Assembly: GCF_016917755.1 (NCBI RefSeq)
Contig: NZ_CP070326.1
Coordinates: forward strand, 186,001-250,000
Direction of reading: 5' to 3'
From: Streptomyces noursei
GTDB lineage: Bacteria > Actinomycetota > Actinomycetes > Streptomycetales > Streptomycetaceae
Length of the DNA stretch: 64,000 nucleotides
This document shows positions 1-8,438 of the stretch, piece after piece; the stretch's first letter is position 1, and every line of letters starts with the position of its first letter. A program made the translations under genes and the position numbers. The notes beneath the pieces are model-generated. The model was not told where the DNA came from. It made no database searches and worked only from the letters and a program-made list of their open reading frames with translations.

Positions 1-1
1 G

Positions 2-664
2 CACTTCGACGCCACCGAGGGCTCCGTCCACATCGGCGGGGTGGACGTCCGCAGCCTGGACGCGGAGGCGTTGCGCCGCACCGTCGGCTTCGTCCCGCAG
101 CGGGCGTACCTCTTCTCCGGCACCGTCGCCAGCAATCTGCGGTTCGGCAACCCCGATGCCACCGACGCCGAGCTCTGGCACGCGCTGGAGATCGCGCAGG
201 CCCGGGACTTCGTACAGCTCCTGCCCGAGGGACTGAATGCGCCGATCACGCAGGGCGGCACCAATGTGTCCGGCGGACAGCGCCAGCGTCTGGCGATCGC
301 CCGCACCCTGCTGCGCAGACCGGCCGTCTATCTCTTCGACGACTGTTTCTCCGCGCTGGACTACGCCACGGACGCCGCGCTGCGGGCCGCCCTGGAACCG
401 GAGATCTCCCGGGCGACGGTGCTCACCGTCGCCCAGCGCGTCAGCACCGTCCAGCACGCGCAGCGCATCGTGGTCCTGGACGCGGGCCGGATCGCCGCCA
501 CCGGTACGCACCAGGAACTGCTGCGTACCAGTACGGCGTATCGGGAGATCGCCAGGTCCCAGCTCACCGCGATCACCACCGACCACTACGGCGACTCAGC
601 CCCGGACGCCGAAGCCACCACGACCCCTCAGGAGGCCGTCCATGGTCTCGGCGGACAGCTCTAG
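2..664 (+). CDS. ABC exporter, first half-transporter subunit (5' end outside window)
   Basis: Only the C-terminal nucleotide-binding part lies in the window, in frame from base 2. Visible: signature NVSGGQRQR, Walker B LFDDCFSALD and a switch-loop region VAQRVST. The catalytic Glu after Walker B is Asp and the H-loop His is Gln, so this subunit carries the degenerate ATP site of a heterodimeric exporter (as in the TM287/288 and BmrCD families). It overlaps the next ABC gene by 23 bases, and that gene carries the complementary set of intact and altered motifs. The substrate cannot be read from the sequence; drug or lipid export is typical of the family. Confidence 0.9.
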   Translation, partial: HFDATEGSVHIGGVDVRSLDAEALRRTVGFVPQRAYLFSGTVASNLRFGNPDATDAELWHALEIAQARDFVQLLPEGLNAPITQGGTNVSGGQRQRLAIARTLLRRPAVYLFDDCFSALDYATDAALRAALEPEISRATVLTVAQRVSTVQHAQRIVVLDAGRIAATGTHQELLRTSTAYREIARSQLTAITTDHYGDSAPDAEATTTPQEAVHGLGGQL

Positions 665-2450
665 CCGCGGGCGGCGCAGCCCCGCCCGCCACATGCTGGG
701 CCTCCTGCGACCGCACCGTGTCCTGGTTTCCGTGGCGGTCGCCCTCGGGATCGGCGGCGTCGCGCTCAACGCGGCGGGCCCGATACTCCTCGGCAGGGCC
801 ACCGACCTCGTCTTCGACGGCATCCGGCACAACCACGGATCCGGCGGAGTCGACTTCGACGCGATCGCCCGGGTGTTGCTGTTCGCGCTCGTGCTCTTCG
901 TCACCGCCTCCTTGCTCACCCTCTTCCAGGGCCGGCTGGTCTCGGCCGTCGTGCAGCGTGTGGTCTTCGCGCTGCGCCGGTCTGTGGAGGCCAAGCTCGC
1001 CCGCCTGCCGCTGCGGTACTTCGACCGCCACCCGGCGGGTGAGGTGCTCAGCCGGGTGACCAATGACGTCGACAACCTCCAGCAGACCCTCCAGCAGACC
1101 CTCAGCCAGCTGATCACGGCGGTGTTCTCCGTACTGAGCATGCTGGTGCTGATGCTCGTCATCTCGCCGCTGCTGGCACTGGTCATGCTGGCCTGTCTGC
1201 CGGTGTCGGTCGTGCTCACGGCCCGGATCAGCAGGCGCGCACAGCCGCGGTTCGCCCGTCAGTGGTCCGCGACCGGAGCGCTGAACGCCCACGTCGAGGA
1301 GGTCTACACCGGTCACGCGCTGGTCAAGGGCTTCGGGCGGCGCGAGCAGGCCGAGCGCGCCTTCGACGAGCACAACGAAGCCCTCTACCGCGCCGGCGCA
1401 CGGGCCCAGTTCGTCTCCGGCGCCATCGAGCCGTCGATGATGTTCGTCTCCAACCTCGGCTATGTCGTGGTGGCGGTCGTCGGCGCGCTGCGCGTGGTCG
1501 CCGGGACCCTGTCCATCGGTGACGTCCAGGCGTTCATCCTCTACTGCCGGCAGTTCAGCCAGCCGATCGTCGAGGTCGCCGGCATCGCCGCCCGCCTGCA
1601 GTCCGCCCTCGCCTCCGCGGAGCGGATCCAGGAGCTCCTGGACGCGGACGAGCAGCGACCCGACTCCGACCACCCCGCACGTCTCGACAAGGTCGGCGGG
1701 CATGTCGAGTTCGAGAAGGTCCACTTCCGCTACTCCCCCGGCACCCCGCTCATCGAGGACCTCTCCCTCACCGTCGAACCCGGCCGGACCGTGGCGGTCG
1801 TCGGTCCGACCGGCGCCGGCAAGACCACCCTGGGCAACCTCCTCATGCGCTTCTACGAGATCGACAGCGGGCGCATCCTCCTCGACGGCACGGACATCAC
1901 CGCCCTGACCCGCGAGGACCTGCGCTCCCACATCGGCCTGGTGCTCCAGGACGCCTGGCTCTTCTCCGGCACCATCGCCGAGAACATCGCCTACGGACGC
2001 CCCGACGCCACCCGCGAGGAGATCGTGGCCGCCGCCCGCGCCACCTGCGCCGACCGCTTCATCCGCACCCTGCCGGACGGCTACGACACCGTCCTGGACG
2101 AGGAGTCGACCAATATCAGCGCGGGCGAGAAGCAGCTCATCACCATCGCGCGGGCCTTCCTGGCCCGGCCCTCGATCCTGCTCCTGGACGAGGCGACCAG
2201 CTCCGTCGACACCCGCACGGAGGCGCTCATCCAACGCGCGATGCACTCGCTGCGCGCGGGCCGCACCAGCTTCGTCATCGCGCACCGCCTCTCCACCATC
2301 CGCGACGCGGACCTGATCCTCGTCATGGAAGGCGGCCGCATCGTCGAGCAGGGCACCCACGACCAGCTGCTGGCCGCCGCAGGGCCCTACGCCCGGCTGC
2401 ACACGGCCGTGGAGCACGGTGCCGGGCTGGAGGACGCGGCACCCCGTTGA
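642..2450 (+). CDS. ABC exporter, second half-transporter subunit (TMD-NBD fusion)
   Basis: About 602 residues with an N-terminal six-helix membrane domain (roughly residues 15-310) and a C-terminal ATPase domain. Walker A is GPTGAGKTT, Walker B LLLDEATSS with the catalytic Glu present, and the H-loop VIAHRLST is intact. The signature is altered to NISAGEKQ instead of LSGGQ. Together with the previous gene this gives one functional and one degenerate ATP site. The ATG at 642 was chosen because an AGGAG lies 8 bases upstream and because the frame upstream of it is out of phase with the preceding real gene. The membrane location and export direction follow from the fused architecture. Confidence 0.93.
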   Translation: MVSADSSSRGRRSPARHMLGLLRPHRVLVSVAVALGIGGVALNAAGPILLGRATDLVFDGIRHNHGSGGVDFDAIARVLLFALVLFVTASLLTLFQGRLVSAVVQRVVFALRRSVEAKLARLPLRYFDRHPAGEVLSRVTNDVDNLQQTLQQTLSQLITAVFSVLSMLVLMLVISPLLALVMLACLPVSVVLTARISRRAQPRFARQWSATGALNAHVEEVYTGHALVKGFGRREQAERAFDEHNEALYRAGARAQFVSGAIEPSMMFVSNLGYVVVAVVGALRVVAGTLSIGDVQAFILYCRQFSQPIVEVAGIAARLQSALASAERIQELLDADEQRPDSDHPARLDKVGGHVEFEKVHFRYSPGTPLIEDLSLTVEPGRTVAVVGPTGAGKTTLGNLLMRFYEIDSGRILLDGTDITALTREDLRSHIGLVLQDAWLFSGTIAENIAYGRPDATREEIVAAARATCADRFIRTLPDGYDTVLDEESTNISAGEKQLITIARAFLARPSILLLDEATSSVDTRTEALIQRAMHSLRAGRTSFVIAHRLSTIRDADLILVMEGGRIVEQGTHDQLLAAAGPYARLHTAVEHGAGLEDAAPR

Positions 2451-2591
2451 ACTCGCCCGCTCCCACGGCGGCTTCGGCCCTGTCGAAGGAGGCGAGTCGC
2501 ACCCGGTGCGCACCCGCCGTCGTCCCCGCCGGAGCGCCTCGCCGCCCTTCCCGCACGACCTGACGCAACGCTCGAAAGGATCCGATCCGCC

Positions 2592-3941
2592 ATGCCCGAC
2601 AGCCATGCCCTGAGCGAGTTGCTCGCCGCGATCAGCACACCCGACCGCGCGCCCGAGGACATCGCCGCGCTGCCCCTGCCCGAGTCCTTCCGGGCCGTGA
2701 CCGTCCACAAAGAGGACACCGAGATGTTCCGCGGCATGACCAGCGCGGACAAGGACCCGCGCAAGTCGCTGCGCGTAGACGAGGTGCCGGTGCCCGAACT
2801 GGGGCCCGGCGAGGCCCTGGTCGCGGTGATGGCCAGTTCGGTCAACTACAACACCGTGTGGTCGTCCATCTTCGAACCGATGCCGACCTTCGGCTTCCTG
2901 GAGCGCTACGGGCGCACCTCGCCCCTGGCCGCCCGCCACGACCTGCCGTACCACATCCTCGGCTCCGACCTGGCCGGCGTGGTGCTGCGCACCGGCCCGG
3001 GAGTGAACGTCTGGAAGCCCGGCGACGAGGTCGTGGCGCACTGTCTGTCGGTGGAGCTGGAGAGCGCGGACGGGCACGACGACACCATGCTCGACCCGGC
3101 CCAGCGGATCTGGGGCTTCGAGACCAACTTCGGCGGCCTGGCCGAGATAGCCCTGGTCAAGGCCAACCAGCTGATGCCCAAGGCCGCCCACCTCACCTGG
3201 GAGGAGGCCGCCGCGCCGGGTCTGGTGAACTCCACCGCCTACCGTCAGCTGGTCTCCCGCAACGGCGCCGGGATGAAGCAGGGCGACAATGTGCTGATCT
3301 GGGGCGCCAGCGGCGGTCTCGGTTCGTACGCCACCCAGCTCGCCCTCGCCGGCGGGGCCAACCCGGTCTGTGTGGTGTCCAACCAGCGCAAGGCCGAGGT
3401 GTGCCGGTCCATGGGCGCGGAGGCGATCATCGACCGCTCCGCCGAGGACTACCGCTTCTGGAGCGACGAGCACACCCAGAATCCGCGGGAGTGGAAGCGG
3501 TTCGGCGGCCGCATCCGGGAGTTGACCGGCGGCGAGGACGTGGACATCGTCTTCGAGCACCCCGGTCGGGAGACCTTCGGCGCCTCCGTCTACGTCACCC
3601 GCCGGGGCGGCACGATCGTCACCTGCGCCTCCACCTCCGGCTACCGTCACGAGTTCGACAACCGCTATCTGTGGATGCACCTCAAGCGCATCGTCGGCAC
3701 CCACTTCGCCAACTACCGCGAGGCATGGGAGGCGAACCGCCTCGTCGCCAAGGGGAAGATCCACCCCACCCTCTCCTGCACCTACCCGCTGGCCGACACC
3801 GCGCTCGCCGTCCACGACGTGCACCGCAACGTCCACCAGGGCAAGGTCGGCGTGTTGTGCCTGGCCCCGACCGAGGGCCTGGGCGTGCGCGACGAGGAGC
3901 TGCGTGCGCAGCACATCGACGCGATCAACCGGTTCCGCTGA
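2592..3941 (+). CDS. ccr: Crotonyl-CoA carboxylase/reductase
   Basis: 449 residues, the usual length for Ccr. It reductively carboxylates crotonyl-CoA to ethylmalonyl-CoA with NADPH and CO2, feeding the ethylmalonyl-CoA pathway and polyketide extender-unit supply. The CO2-binding residues known from the Kitasatospora enzyme are all present in the right spacing: Asn87 in VNYNTVW, Phe176-Glu177 in GFETNFGG and His371 in GTHFANYREAW. The Rossmann motif GASGGLGSYA is at about 238-247. A GAAAGGA stands about 10 bases before the ATG. The gene is not followed by other ethylmalonyl-CoA pathway genes here; it could serve primary acetate assimilation or act as a precursor enzyme for a cluster outside the window. 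Confidence 0.95.
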   Translation: MPDSHALSELLAAISTPDRAPEDIAALPLPESFRAVTVHKEDTEMFRGMTSADKDPRKSLRVDEVPVPELGPGEALVAVMASSVNYNTVWSSIFEPMPTFGFLERYGRTSPLAARHDLPYHILGSDLAGVVLRTGPGVNVWKPGDEVVAHCLSVELESADGHDDTMLDPAQRIWGFETNFGGLAEIALVKANQLMPKAAHLTWEEAAAPGLVNSTAYRQLVSRNGAGMKQGDNVLIWGASGGLGSYATQLALAGGANPVCVVSNQRKAEVCRSMGAEAIIDRSAEDYRFWSDEHTQNPREWKRFGGRIRELTGGEDVDIVFEHPGRETFGASVYVTRRGGTIVTCASTSGYRHEFDNRYLWMHLKRIVGTHFANYREAWEANRLVAKGKIHPTLSCTYPLADTALAVHDVHRNVHQGKVGVLCLAPTEGLGVRDEELRAQHIDAINRFR

Positions 3942-3979
3942 CCGCTCCCCCGGCCCCGCAGAGCCCCGCTGCTCAGCGG

Positions 3980-4010
3980 TGAAGGCCCGGTGGATGCCAC
4001 CGGGCCTTCA
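3980..4010 (+). terminator. Strong hairpin terminator after ccr
   Basis: A perfect 14-bp inverted repeat, TGAAGGCCCGGTGG and its complement, separated by only three bases, 39 bases after the ccr stop. No long T-tract follows, as is common in actinomycetes. The rest of the gap to 4163 holds the short tandem repeat listed below and no supported gene. Confidence 0.8.
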
Positions 4011-4080
4011 CTGCGTCCTGGCCCCTCCAGGATCTCGCCGAGTGGCGGCCGGTCCGCTCCGCACCCGACCGTCGTCTCCC

Positions 4081-4134
4081 GATCTCTTCGATCTCTTCGG
4101 TCTCTTCGGTCTCTTCGATCTCTTCGGCCTCCCC
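4081..4134. repeat. 9-bp short tandem repeat
   Basis: Five to six units of GATCTCTTC/GGTCTCTTC in direct order, the last unit diverged. The nine-base period keeps reading frame; on the minus strand it would encode a Glu-Glu-Ile/Thr repeat. No convincing gene runs through it. Confidence 0.85.
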
Positions 4135-4163
4135 CGTCTCCTCGGTTCGTTCAGCCTTTCTGC

Positions 4164-4460
4164 TCACGGTGGGCCATGGTGTACAGCACGGCGCTGACGG
4201 CCGGGACGGCGGCGCAGTCCGGCACGGAGAATACTCGGCAGGTCCGGTCTTATTGCGGCGCCGGGCGGGCCGAAGGCCAGCGTCCCGCACAGCAGGACGG
4301 CCGCCACGCACCAGGTACGCCAGCGCCTGCGCAGTTCGGCGTTGCGAACGGCCAGCAGCAGAAGGCCGGTTGCGGCGAGCGTGCCGCCGACGACCGGGAG
4401 GGCGCGTGTCACCTCGGGGGCCAGGGGCGATGTTAGGCATGTCAGGTCTGTCATGGTCAT
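4164..4460 (-). pseudogene. Remnant of a CdsA-like phosphatidate cytidylyltransferase
   Basis: The frame starting at 4460 reads like the N-terminus of the short streptomycete CDP-diglyceride synthase-like proteins: a start region TDLTCLTSPLAPEVTRAL, a first membrane helix around LPVVGGTLAATGLLLLAV, a basic turn and a second helix. Similarity appears to continue in other frames further downstream (an EYS segment near 4210 and AVLYTMAHREQK near 4180), so at least two frameshifts have occurred. The call rests on remembered family sequence and is tentative; the alternative is an unrelated small membrane protein. Confidence 0.35.
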
Positions 4461-4655
4461 CGCCTAGCGGTCCGGCGCCGTGACCGGTCGTTCAGGGCCA
4501 CCGGAGGCATCCGGTGCACCGGCGGTCCGGGTGGTACTCGGCCCGTCGCCGGGCGCGCCGGCACGGCAGCGCCCCGCGATCCGGCAGGCCCGCAGCACAC
4601 AGGTCAACAGGGACCCGGCGACCGCGGCGGGGAGGTACCAGCCCGTTGCCGGTCC

Positions 4656-5876
4656 TCAGTCGACGGGGCGGTCCCTCTCGGGTTCCAGGTCCAAGGTGGC
4701 CTGCGCGCCGCCCTCCGGCGGGTTCTCGTAGGTCACCTGGGCGCCCAGGACGCGGGCCTGTCCCATGACGATCGTCAGGCCCAGGCCGATGCCCGTGCCG
4801 CGCTCCCGGGCTCCCGTGCGGAATCGTTGCGGGCCCTGTGCCAGGAGGTCGGCGGGGAAACCGGGGCCGTGGTCGGATACGCGTACGGCGGTGCCGTCGA
4901 CCTCGATCGCCACCGGCGGGGCACCGTGCCGGTAGGCGTTGGTGACCAGGTTGGCCAGGATCCGCTCGACCCGGCGCGGGTCGGTCTCCACGACCTCGTC
5001 CGTGTGCACCCGTACATCGACCTCCTTCCCGGAGACGGCCGCGGCCCGGCGCGCCAACTCGCCCATCCGCACCGCCTCGCGCCGGGCCTGCTCGACGCCC
5101 GGCACGTCCAGCCGCGCCACCTCCAGTACGTCCTCGACCAGCCTGCGCAGTTGGTCCACGCCCCCGCAGACCAGCTCGGTCGGTCGACCGGGCGGAAGCA
5201 GGCCGACGGCCGTCACCAGGCCGGCCACCGGGGTGCGCAGTTCGTGGGCGATGTCGGCCGTGACCCGGCGTTCGGCCTCCAGCCGGCTGTTCAGGGCGTC
5301 GGCCATCGTGTTGACCGCCTCCCCGAGCCGGGCGATCTCGTCCTTGCCCTTGGGCTCGACGCGCGCCGTCAGGTCGCCGCCCGCGATCTGCTGCGCGGTC
5401 CGCGCCGAAGCGCCGATGCGCCGTCCCGTGGCCGCCGCCACGGCGATGCCCAACCCGCAGCCCAGTGCGACGGCGGCCGCGCCCGCGCCGAGCAGCTGTT
5501 GGTCCAGCTTCTTCAGGGCCTGTGCCTGCGGCGCGTAGGAGCGCCGTACGGCGAGGATGTCCCGGCCGCTGCGGGACGCCGCCCACATCACCGGGCCGTT
5601 GTGGTTCCCGGCGTCCTGGAGGTAGGTGGCCCGCACCGGTCGGTGGGTGACGGTCGCGCGCAGCGCCGCCGGCAGGTCCGGTGGGTCGACCAGCGCGTCG
5701 CTGTCGACGCCGGCGGCATGGTCCTCCAGTGCCTGGACGAGCTGGGCGTCGGCCGCGTGTGCCGCGTCCCCGTACTGCTGGTCGGCGGTGCGCTGGTGCA
5801 CCAGGAGCCCGATGAGCGCGGCGGTGACGGCGGCGGTTGCGGCGATGACCAGGGCGGTCTTGGTACGCAGTCCCAT
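4656..5876 (-). CDS. Sensor histidine kinase of a CseB/CseC-like two-component system
   Basis: About 406 residues. One membrane helix at 8-26, an extracytoplasmic sensor loop of about 100 residues, a second helix at about 129-150, a HAMP linker (GRRIGASARTAQQIAGGDLT), the H-box DIAHELRTP with phospho-accepting His211, then N-box LVTNAYRHG, DHGPGFP and GTGIGLGLTIV of the ATPase domain. The ATG at 5876 lies 5 bases after the response-regulator stop, so the two are co-transcribed with the regulator first. The order, sensor size and upstream secreted protein genes resemble the cseA-cseB-cseC arrangement that senses cell-envelope state in Streptomyces, but the secreted proteins here are not clear CseA homologues. 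Confidence 0.9.
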   Translation of the reverse strand: MGLRTKTALVIAATAAVTAALIGLLVHQRTADQQYGDAAHAADAQLVQALEDHAAGVDSDALVDPPDLPAALRATVTHRPVRATYLQDAGNHNGPVMWAASRSGRDILAVRRSYAPQAQALKKLDQQLLGAGAAAVALGCGLGIAVAAATGRRIGASARTAQQIAGGDLTARVEPKGKDEIARLGEAVNTMADALNSRLEAERRVTADIAHELRTPVAGLVTAVGLLPPGRPTELVCGGVDQLRRLVEDVLEVARLDVPGVEQARREAVRMGELARRAAAVSGKEVDVRVHTDEVVETDPRRVERILANLVTNAYRHGAPPVAIEVDGTAVRVSDHGPGFPADLLAQGPQRFRTGARERGTGIGLGLTIVMGQARVLGAQVTYENPPEGGAQATLDLEPERDRPVD

Positions 5877-5881
5877 GGCGG

Positions 5882-6583
5882 TCAGGGGTTGTTGGGCGGC
5901 GGTGTGGCCACCAGCTTGTAGCCGAAGCCGCGGACGGTCTCGATCCGGTCGCGCCCGATCTTCCTGCGCAGTCGTTGCAGGTGGACGTCGACCACCCGGC
6001 TGTCGCCGTCCCACGCGTAGTCCCACACCCGCTCCAGCAGGGCGGCCCGGGACAGCACCACCCCGGGCTCGGACGCGAACTCCAGCATCAACCTGCGCTC
6101 GGTGGGCGTCAGGTCCAGCAGTTGGCCCGCGCGGCGGATCTCCATGGAGGCCGTGTCCACCGTGAGGTCGCCGATCCGCAACAGGGATTCCTCCGCGGCG
6201 TTCGGCTCGGTCCCGGCGAAGTCGGTGGCCCGGCGCAGCGCCGAGCGGATGCGGGCGACGAGCACCGGCACGTCGTAGGGCTTGGTGAGGTAGTCGTCGG
6301 CCCCGGCCTCCAATCCGAGGACGACGTCCACCGGGTCGGTCCGAGCGGAGATCATCAGCACCGGCACCCGGCTCACCTCTCTGATGCGGCGCACCAGGCT
6401 GACCCCGTCGAGATGGGGCAGCATGACGTCCAGCACGGCGACGTCCGGTGCCCTGTCCCGGAACTGCGCCAGCCCGGCGAGCCCGTCGGAGGCGGTCCGC
6501 ACCTGGTATCCGTAACGCTCCAGCGACAGCTGCGTGGCCTCGCGCAGCAGCGGGTCGTCTTCCACGAGCAGCACGTCGGTCAT
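5882..6583 (-). CDS. OmpR-family response regulator, CseB-like
   Basis: 233 residues: receiver domain (acidic pocket VEDD at 8-10, phosphorylation site Asp52 in VLDVMLP, Lys in LTKPYD) followed by a winged-helix DNA-binding domain ending DVHLQRLRRKIG...VRGFGYKL. It is the cognate partner of the kinase just downstream and lies 21 bases after the lipoprotein gene. The receiver segment VVLGLEAGADDY and overall composition are close to CseB. Targets are not known; the promoter region of the operon (near 7654-7702) is the natural place to look for autoregulation. Confidence 0.92.
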   Translation of the reverse strand: MTDVLLVEDDPLLREATQLSLERYGYQVRTASDGLAGLAQFRDRAPDVAVLDVMLPHLDGVSLVRRIREVSRVPVLMISARTDPVDVVLGLEAGADDYLTKPYDVPVLVARIRSALRRATDFAGTEPNAAEESLLRIGDLTVDTASMEIRRAGQLLDLTPTERRLMLEFASEPGVVLSRAALLERVWDYAWDGDSRVVDVHLQRLRRKIGRDRIETVRGFGYKLVATPPPNNP

Positions 6584-6604
6584 CGGCTGGTCGGTCTCCT
6601 GCTC

Positions 6605-7060
6605 TTACGGTTCGGGGACGTACAGGTGCACGGAGCGCAGGTCTTCGCCCGTCTCGGCCGGGTTCGGGAGGTGCGCGGACCGCACGCTGGCGCGGGTGTA
6701 GTAGGAGACGTTCTCCCGGCGCTGCAGACCGGACAGTTCGACGGTGGCCGGATAGCCGGACTTCTCGCAGCCGGGGATGCACCACATGCCGCTCACCTCA
6801 CCGGTGGCCACGGCCTTCGGCTGCCCCCAGTCCCGCCACTTCAGATGGGACAGCGAGGTGAACTCGGTCAGGCCCAGGCGGGTGGGGCGGATCAGCGGGT
6901 GTCCCATGGTGTCGGAGACGTACACCGGGCCGGCGGCCGGGCTCCGCGTGGGAGCGGGGCCCTGGACCTGCGGCTGGTCCGGGCCGCCGCACCCGGTGAT
7001 GCCCACGGCCATCACCAGCGCCAGTGCGCAGGCCGTGACGATGGCCGTGGGTCTGTGCAT
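6605..7060 (-). CDS. Secreted lipoprotein paralogous to its upstream neighbour
   Basis: 151 residues. The signal peptide ends in a lipobox VGITGC, putting the lipidated Cys at residue 24, so the protein should be anchored outside the membrane. The mature part shares a pattern with the product of the upstream gene: LTEFTSLSHLKWRDWG and then ATGEVSGMWCIPGC correspond to LSEFTSIHQVDWKRWG and GTGQVTGTWCLDTC. Two Cys in WCxxxC could form a disulfide. No known domain is recognised. Position between the paralogue and the two-component genes suggests a role as ligand, sensor accessory or target of that system. Confidence 0.8.
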   Translation of the reverse strand: MHRPTAIVTACALALVMAVGITGCGGPDQPQVQGPAPTRSPAAGPVYVSDTMGHPLIRPTRLGLTEFTSLSHLKWRDWGQPKAVATGEVSGMWCIPGCEKSGYPATVELSGLQRRENVSYYTRASVRSAHLPNPAETGEDLRSVHLYVPEP

Positions 7061-7097
7061 CGGGATCCTTCGTACGCGTCGACGGTCGCGCCGGCGC

Positions 7098-7589
7098 TCA
7101 GCGGGTGGCGAGCGGGCGCTTGCCCTGCAGATCCTCGGAATCGTACGTCCCCTGCTGCCCGGCCAGCTTCAGGGTGAAGGCGGAGTACACCCGCTTGCCG
7201 TTGACGACCTTGGGGTCGGAGAGGCTTATGGTCGCCTTCAGCGGCTTGGTCAGGCAGGTGTCGAGGCACCAGGTGCCGGTGACCTGCCCGGTGCCGACGG
7301 CCTCTTTCGCGCCCCACCGCTTCCAGTCGACCTGGTGGATGCTGGTGAACTCGGAAAGCACCAGATCCCGCGGGCGGCGCTCGGCACGCCCGGTGTCGGC
7401 GTTCTCCTCACCGAAGTGGTTGATCACGTACGGGGTGACGGCCGTGCGCACGGCCTTCGCGGGGGCAGCGGGGACCGCGCCGTTCGCCGCCTGTGCGGTG
7501 GCGGACAGGCCGAGCGCGGCGGCACCGGCAAGGCCGGCCGCGAGGACCGCCCTCCTGCGGAAGGTGCTGGTCGTCGAGGTACGGTTCAT
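7098..7589 (-). CDS. Secreted protein, paralogue of the adjacent lipoprotein
   Basis: 163 residues from the ATG at 7589. An N-terminal signal with RRR at 11-13, a hydrophobic stretch VLAAGLAGAAALGL and a cleavage site near ATAQA-A indicates export, possibly by Tat because of the arginine cluster. There is no lipobox. The mature domain carries the same LSEFTS...W..WG...GTG.VTGTWC pattern as the next gene. It is the first gene of a probable four-gene operon running through the response regulator and kinase, with 37 bases to the next start. I do not recognise a named family. Confidence 0.8.
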   Translation of the reverse strand: MNRTSTTSTFRRRAVLAAGLAGAAALGLSATAQAANGAVPAAPAKAVRTAVTPYVINHFGEENADTGRAERRPRDLVLSEFTSIHQVDWKRWGAKEAVGTGQVTGTWCLDTCLTKPLKATISLSDPKVVNGKRVYSAFTLKLAGQQGTYDSEDLQGKRPLATR

Positions 7590-7653
7590 GGCTTCCTCGC
7601 TCCGTTGATGTCGCTGGTCATCGGTTGGCGCTCCAGAAGCTATGCCGAGCACT

Positions 7654-7702
7654 TCTCGACGATTCGTCACTTGTGTTGCAGCCGTGCATCGACGACTGTT
7701 AC
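7654..7702 (-). promoter_or_regulatory. Possible direct-repeat site in the promoter of the secreted-protein/TCS operon
   Basis: Two related segments lie 33 bases apart (about three helical turns): TCGACGATTCGTCAC at 7656-7670 and TCGACGACTGTTAC at 7689-7702. They sit 67-113 bases upstream of the first operon gene. This is what a response-regulator site could look like, but the match is partial. The rest of 7590-7867 shows nothing else. Confidence 0.3.
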
Positions 7703-7867
7703 ACGACCTACACACAGGACGGACCTCCCGGCCGGCATCGGGTCCTGCGGCGGTCCGGGTACGCATCGGCGTGATCGTCCGTCAGGCCCCGCCCCTCCAC
7801 CGGAGATCCGGCTGCCGTCCAGCCCCCGGCGGCACGCGGACCGGCAGGGCACGCGGGCGGCGGGAGG

Positions 7868-8074
7868 GGCGGCTCCACGCTGCTCTTCTTCACCGACGGG
7901 CTCTTCGAACATCCCTCGCACTCGGTCGAGACGGGAATGGACCTCCTGGCCGCCCTCGCCAGCGAGCACGCGGCGCTCCCCCTGCAGGACTTCGTCCAGG
8001 TCCTGGCCGACCACCACCCCAGCGACGGTCACGACGACATGGCCCTCCTCTCGCTCCGCACGCCGCACACCTGA
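7868..8074 (+). pseudogene. C-terminal remnant of a SpoIIE-type PP2C phosphatase
   Basis: Translating from 7868 gives GGSTLLFFTDGLFEHP..., then a stretch ending HHPSDGHDDMALLSLR before a TGA at 8072. LLFFTDGLFE and DGHDDMALL are the conserved C-terminal motifs of SpoIIE/RsbU phosphatases (YTDGLVE and DDxALL, metal-binding Asp residues). No catalytic N-terminal half is found upstream in any frame, so only about 68 residues survive. It has third-position GC like a recent gene. Bases 8075-8438 downstream contain only the terminator described next. Confidence 0.65.
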
Positions 8075-8363
8075 CACAGCGGCCGACCGCGTTTCCCAAC
8101 GGCGCCCGGCCACCGGGCAGACGGCCCACCACCCGGCTCGCCGCCGCGCGAAGCGCTGCGTGCGGTTTCTCAGCAATGCAGGAACGGGGCGTTCGAGCTA
8201 CTCATCGGCGCACGGGAATTCGCTGCGGATGGGGTTCCGTAGCGGCGAATGACGGGGCTAAAGGCATTGCGGGGATGGCGAGTTGGGGTATTGACGCCGA
8301 GGGGTGGGGAATCGCGCGCGGTGGTGGGCAGGTGGTGGCCGGATGTCGTGGTGCCTGGCGGCA

Positions 8364-8410
8364 AAAGCCGATGAGCCCGACCGGGGTGGCCGGCCGGGCT
8401 CATCGGCTTT
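8364..8410 (-). terminator. Hairpin terminator of the APC permease gene
   Basis: A perfect 16-bp inverted repeat (AAAGCCGATGAGCCCG and its complement) around a 15-base loop, 29 bases beyond the permease stop. On the minus strand the stem begins with AAAGCC. It sits between the PP2C remnant and the permease and should stop transcription from either side. Confidence 0.8.
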
Positions 8411-8438
8411 CCTTTGCCTCAGGGCGAGGTGCGGTCGG

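Noticed and set aside
573-3914. Minus-strand open frame of 1113 codons
   Set aside because: It is antisense to the ABC exporter and ccr genes, is rich in Gly/Ala/Asp/His with no family match, and arises from GC-rich codon bias of the opposite strand.
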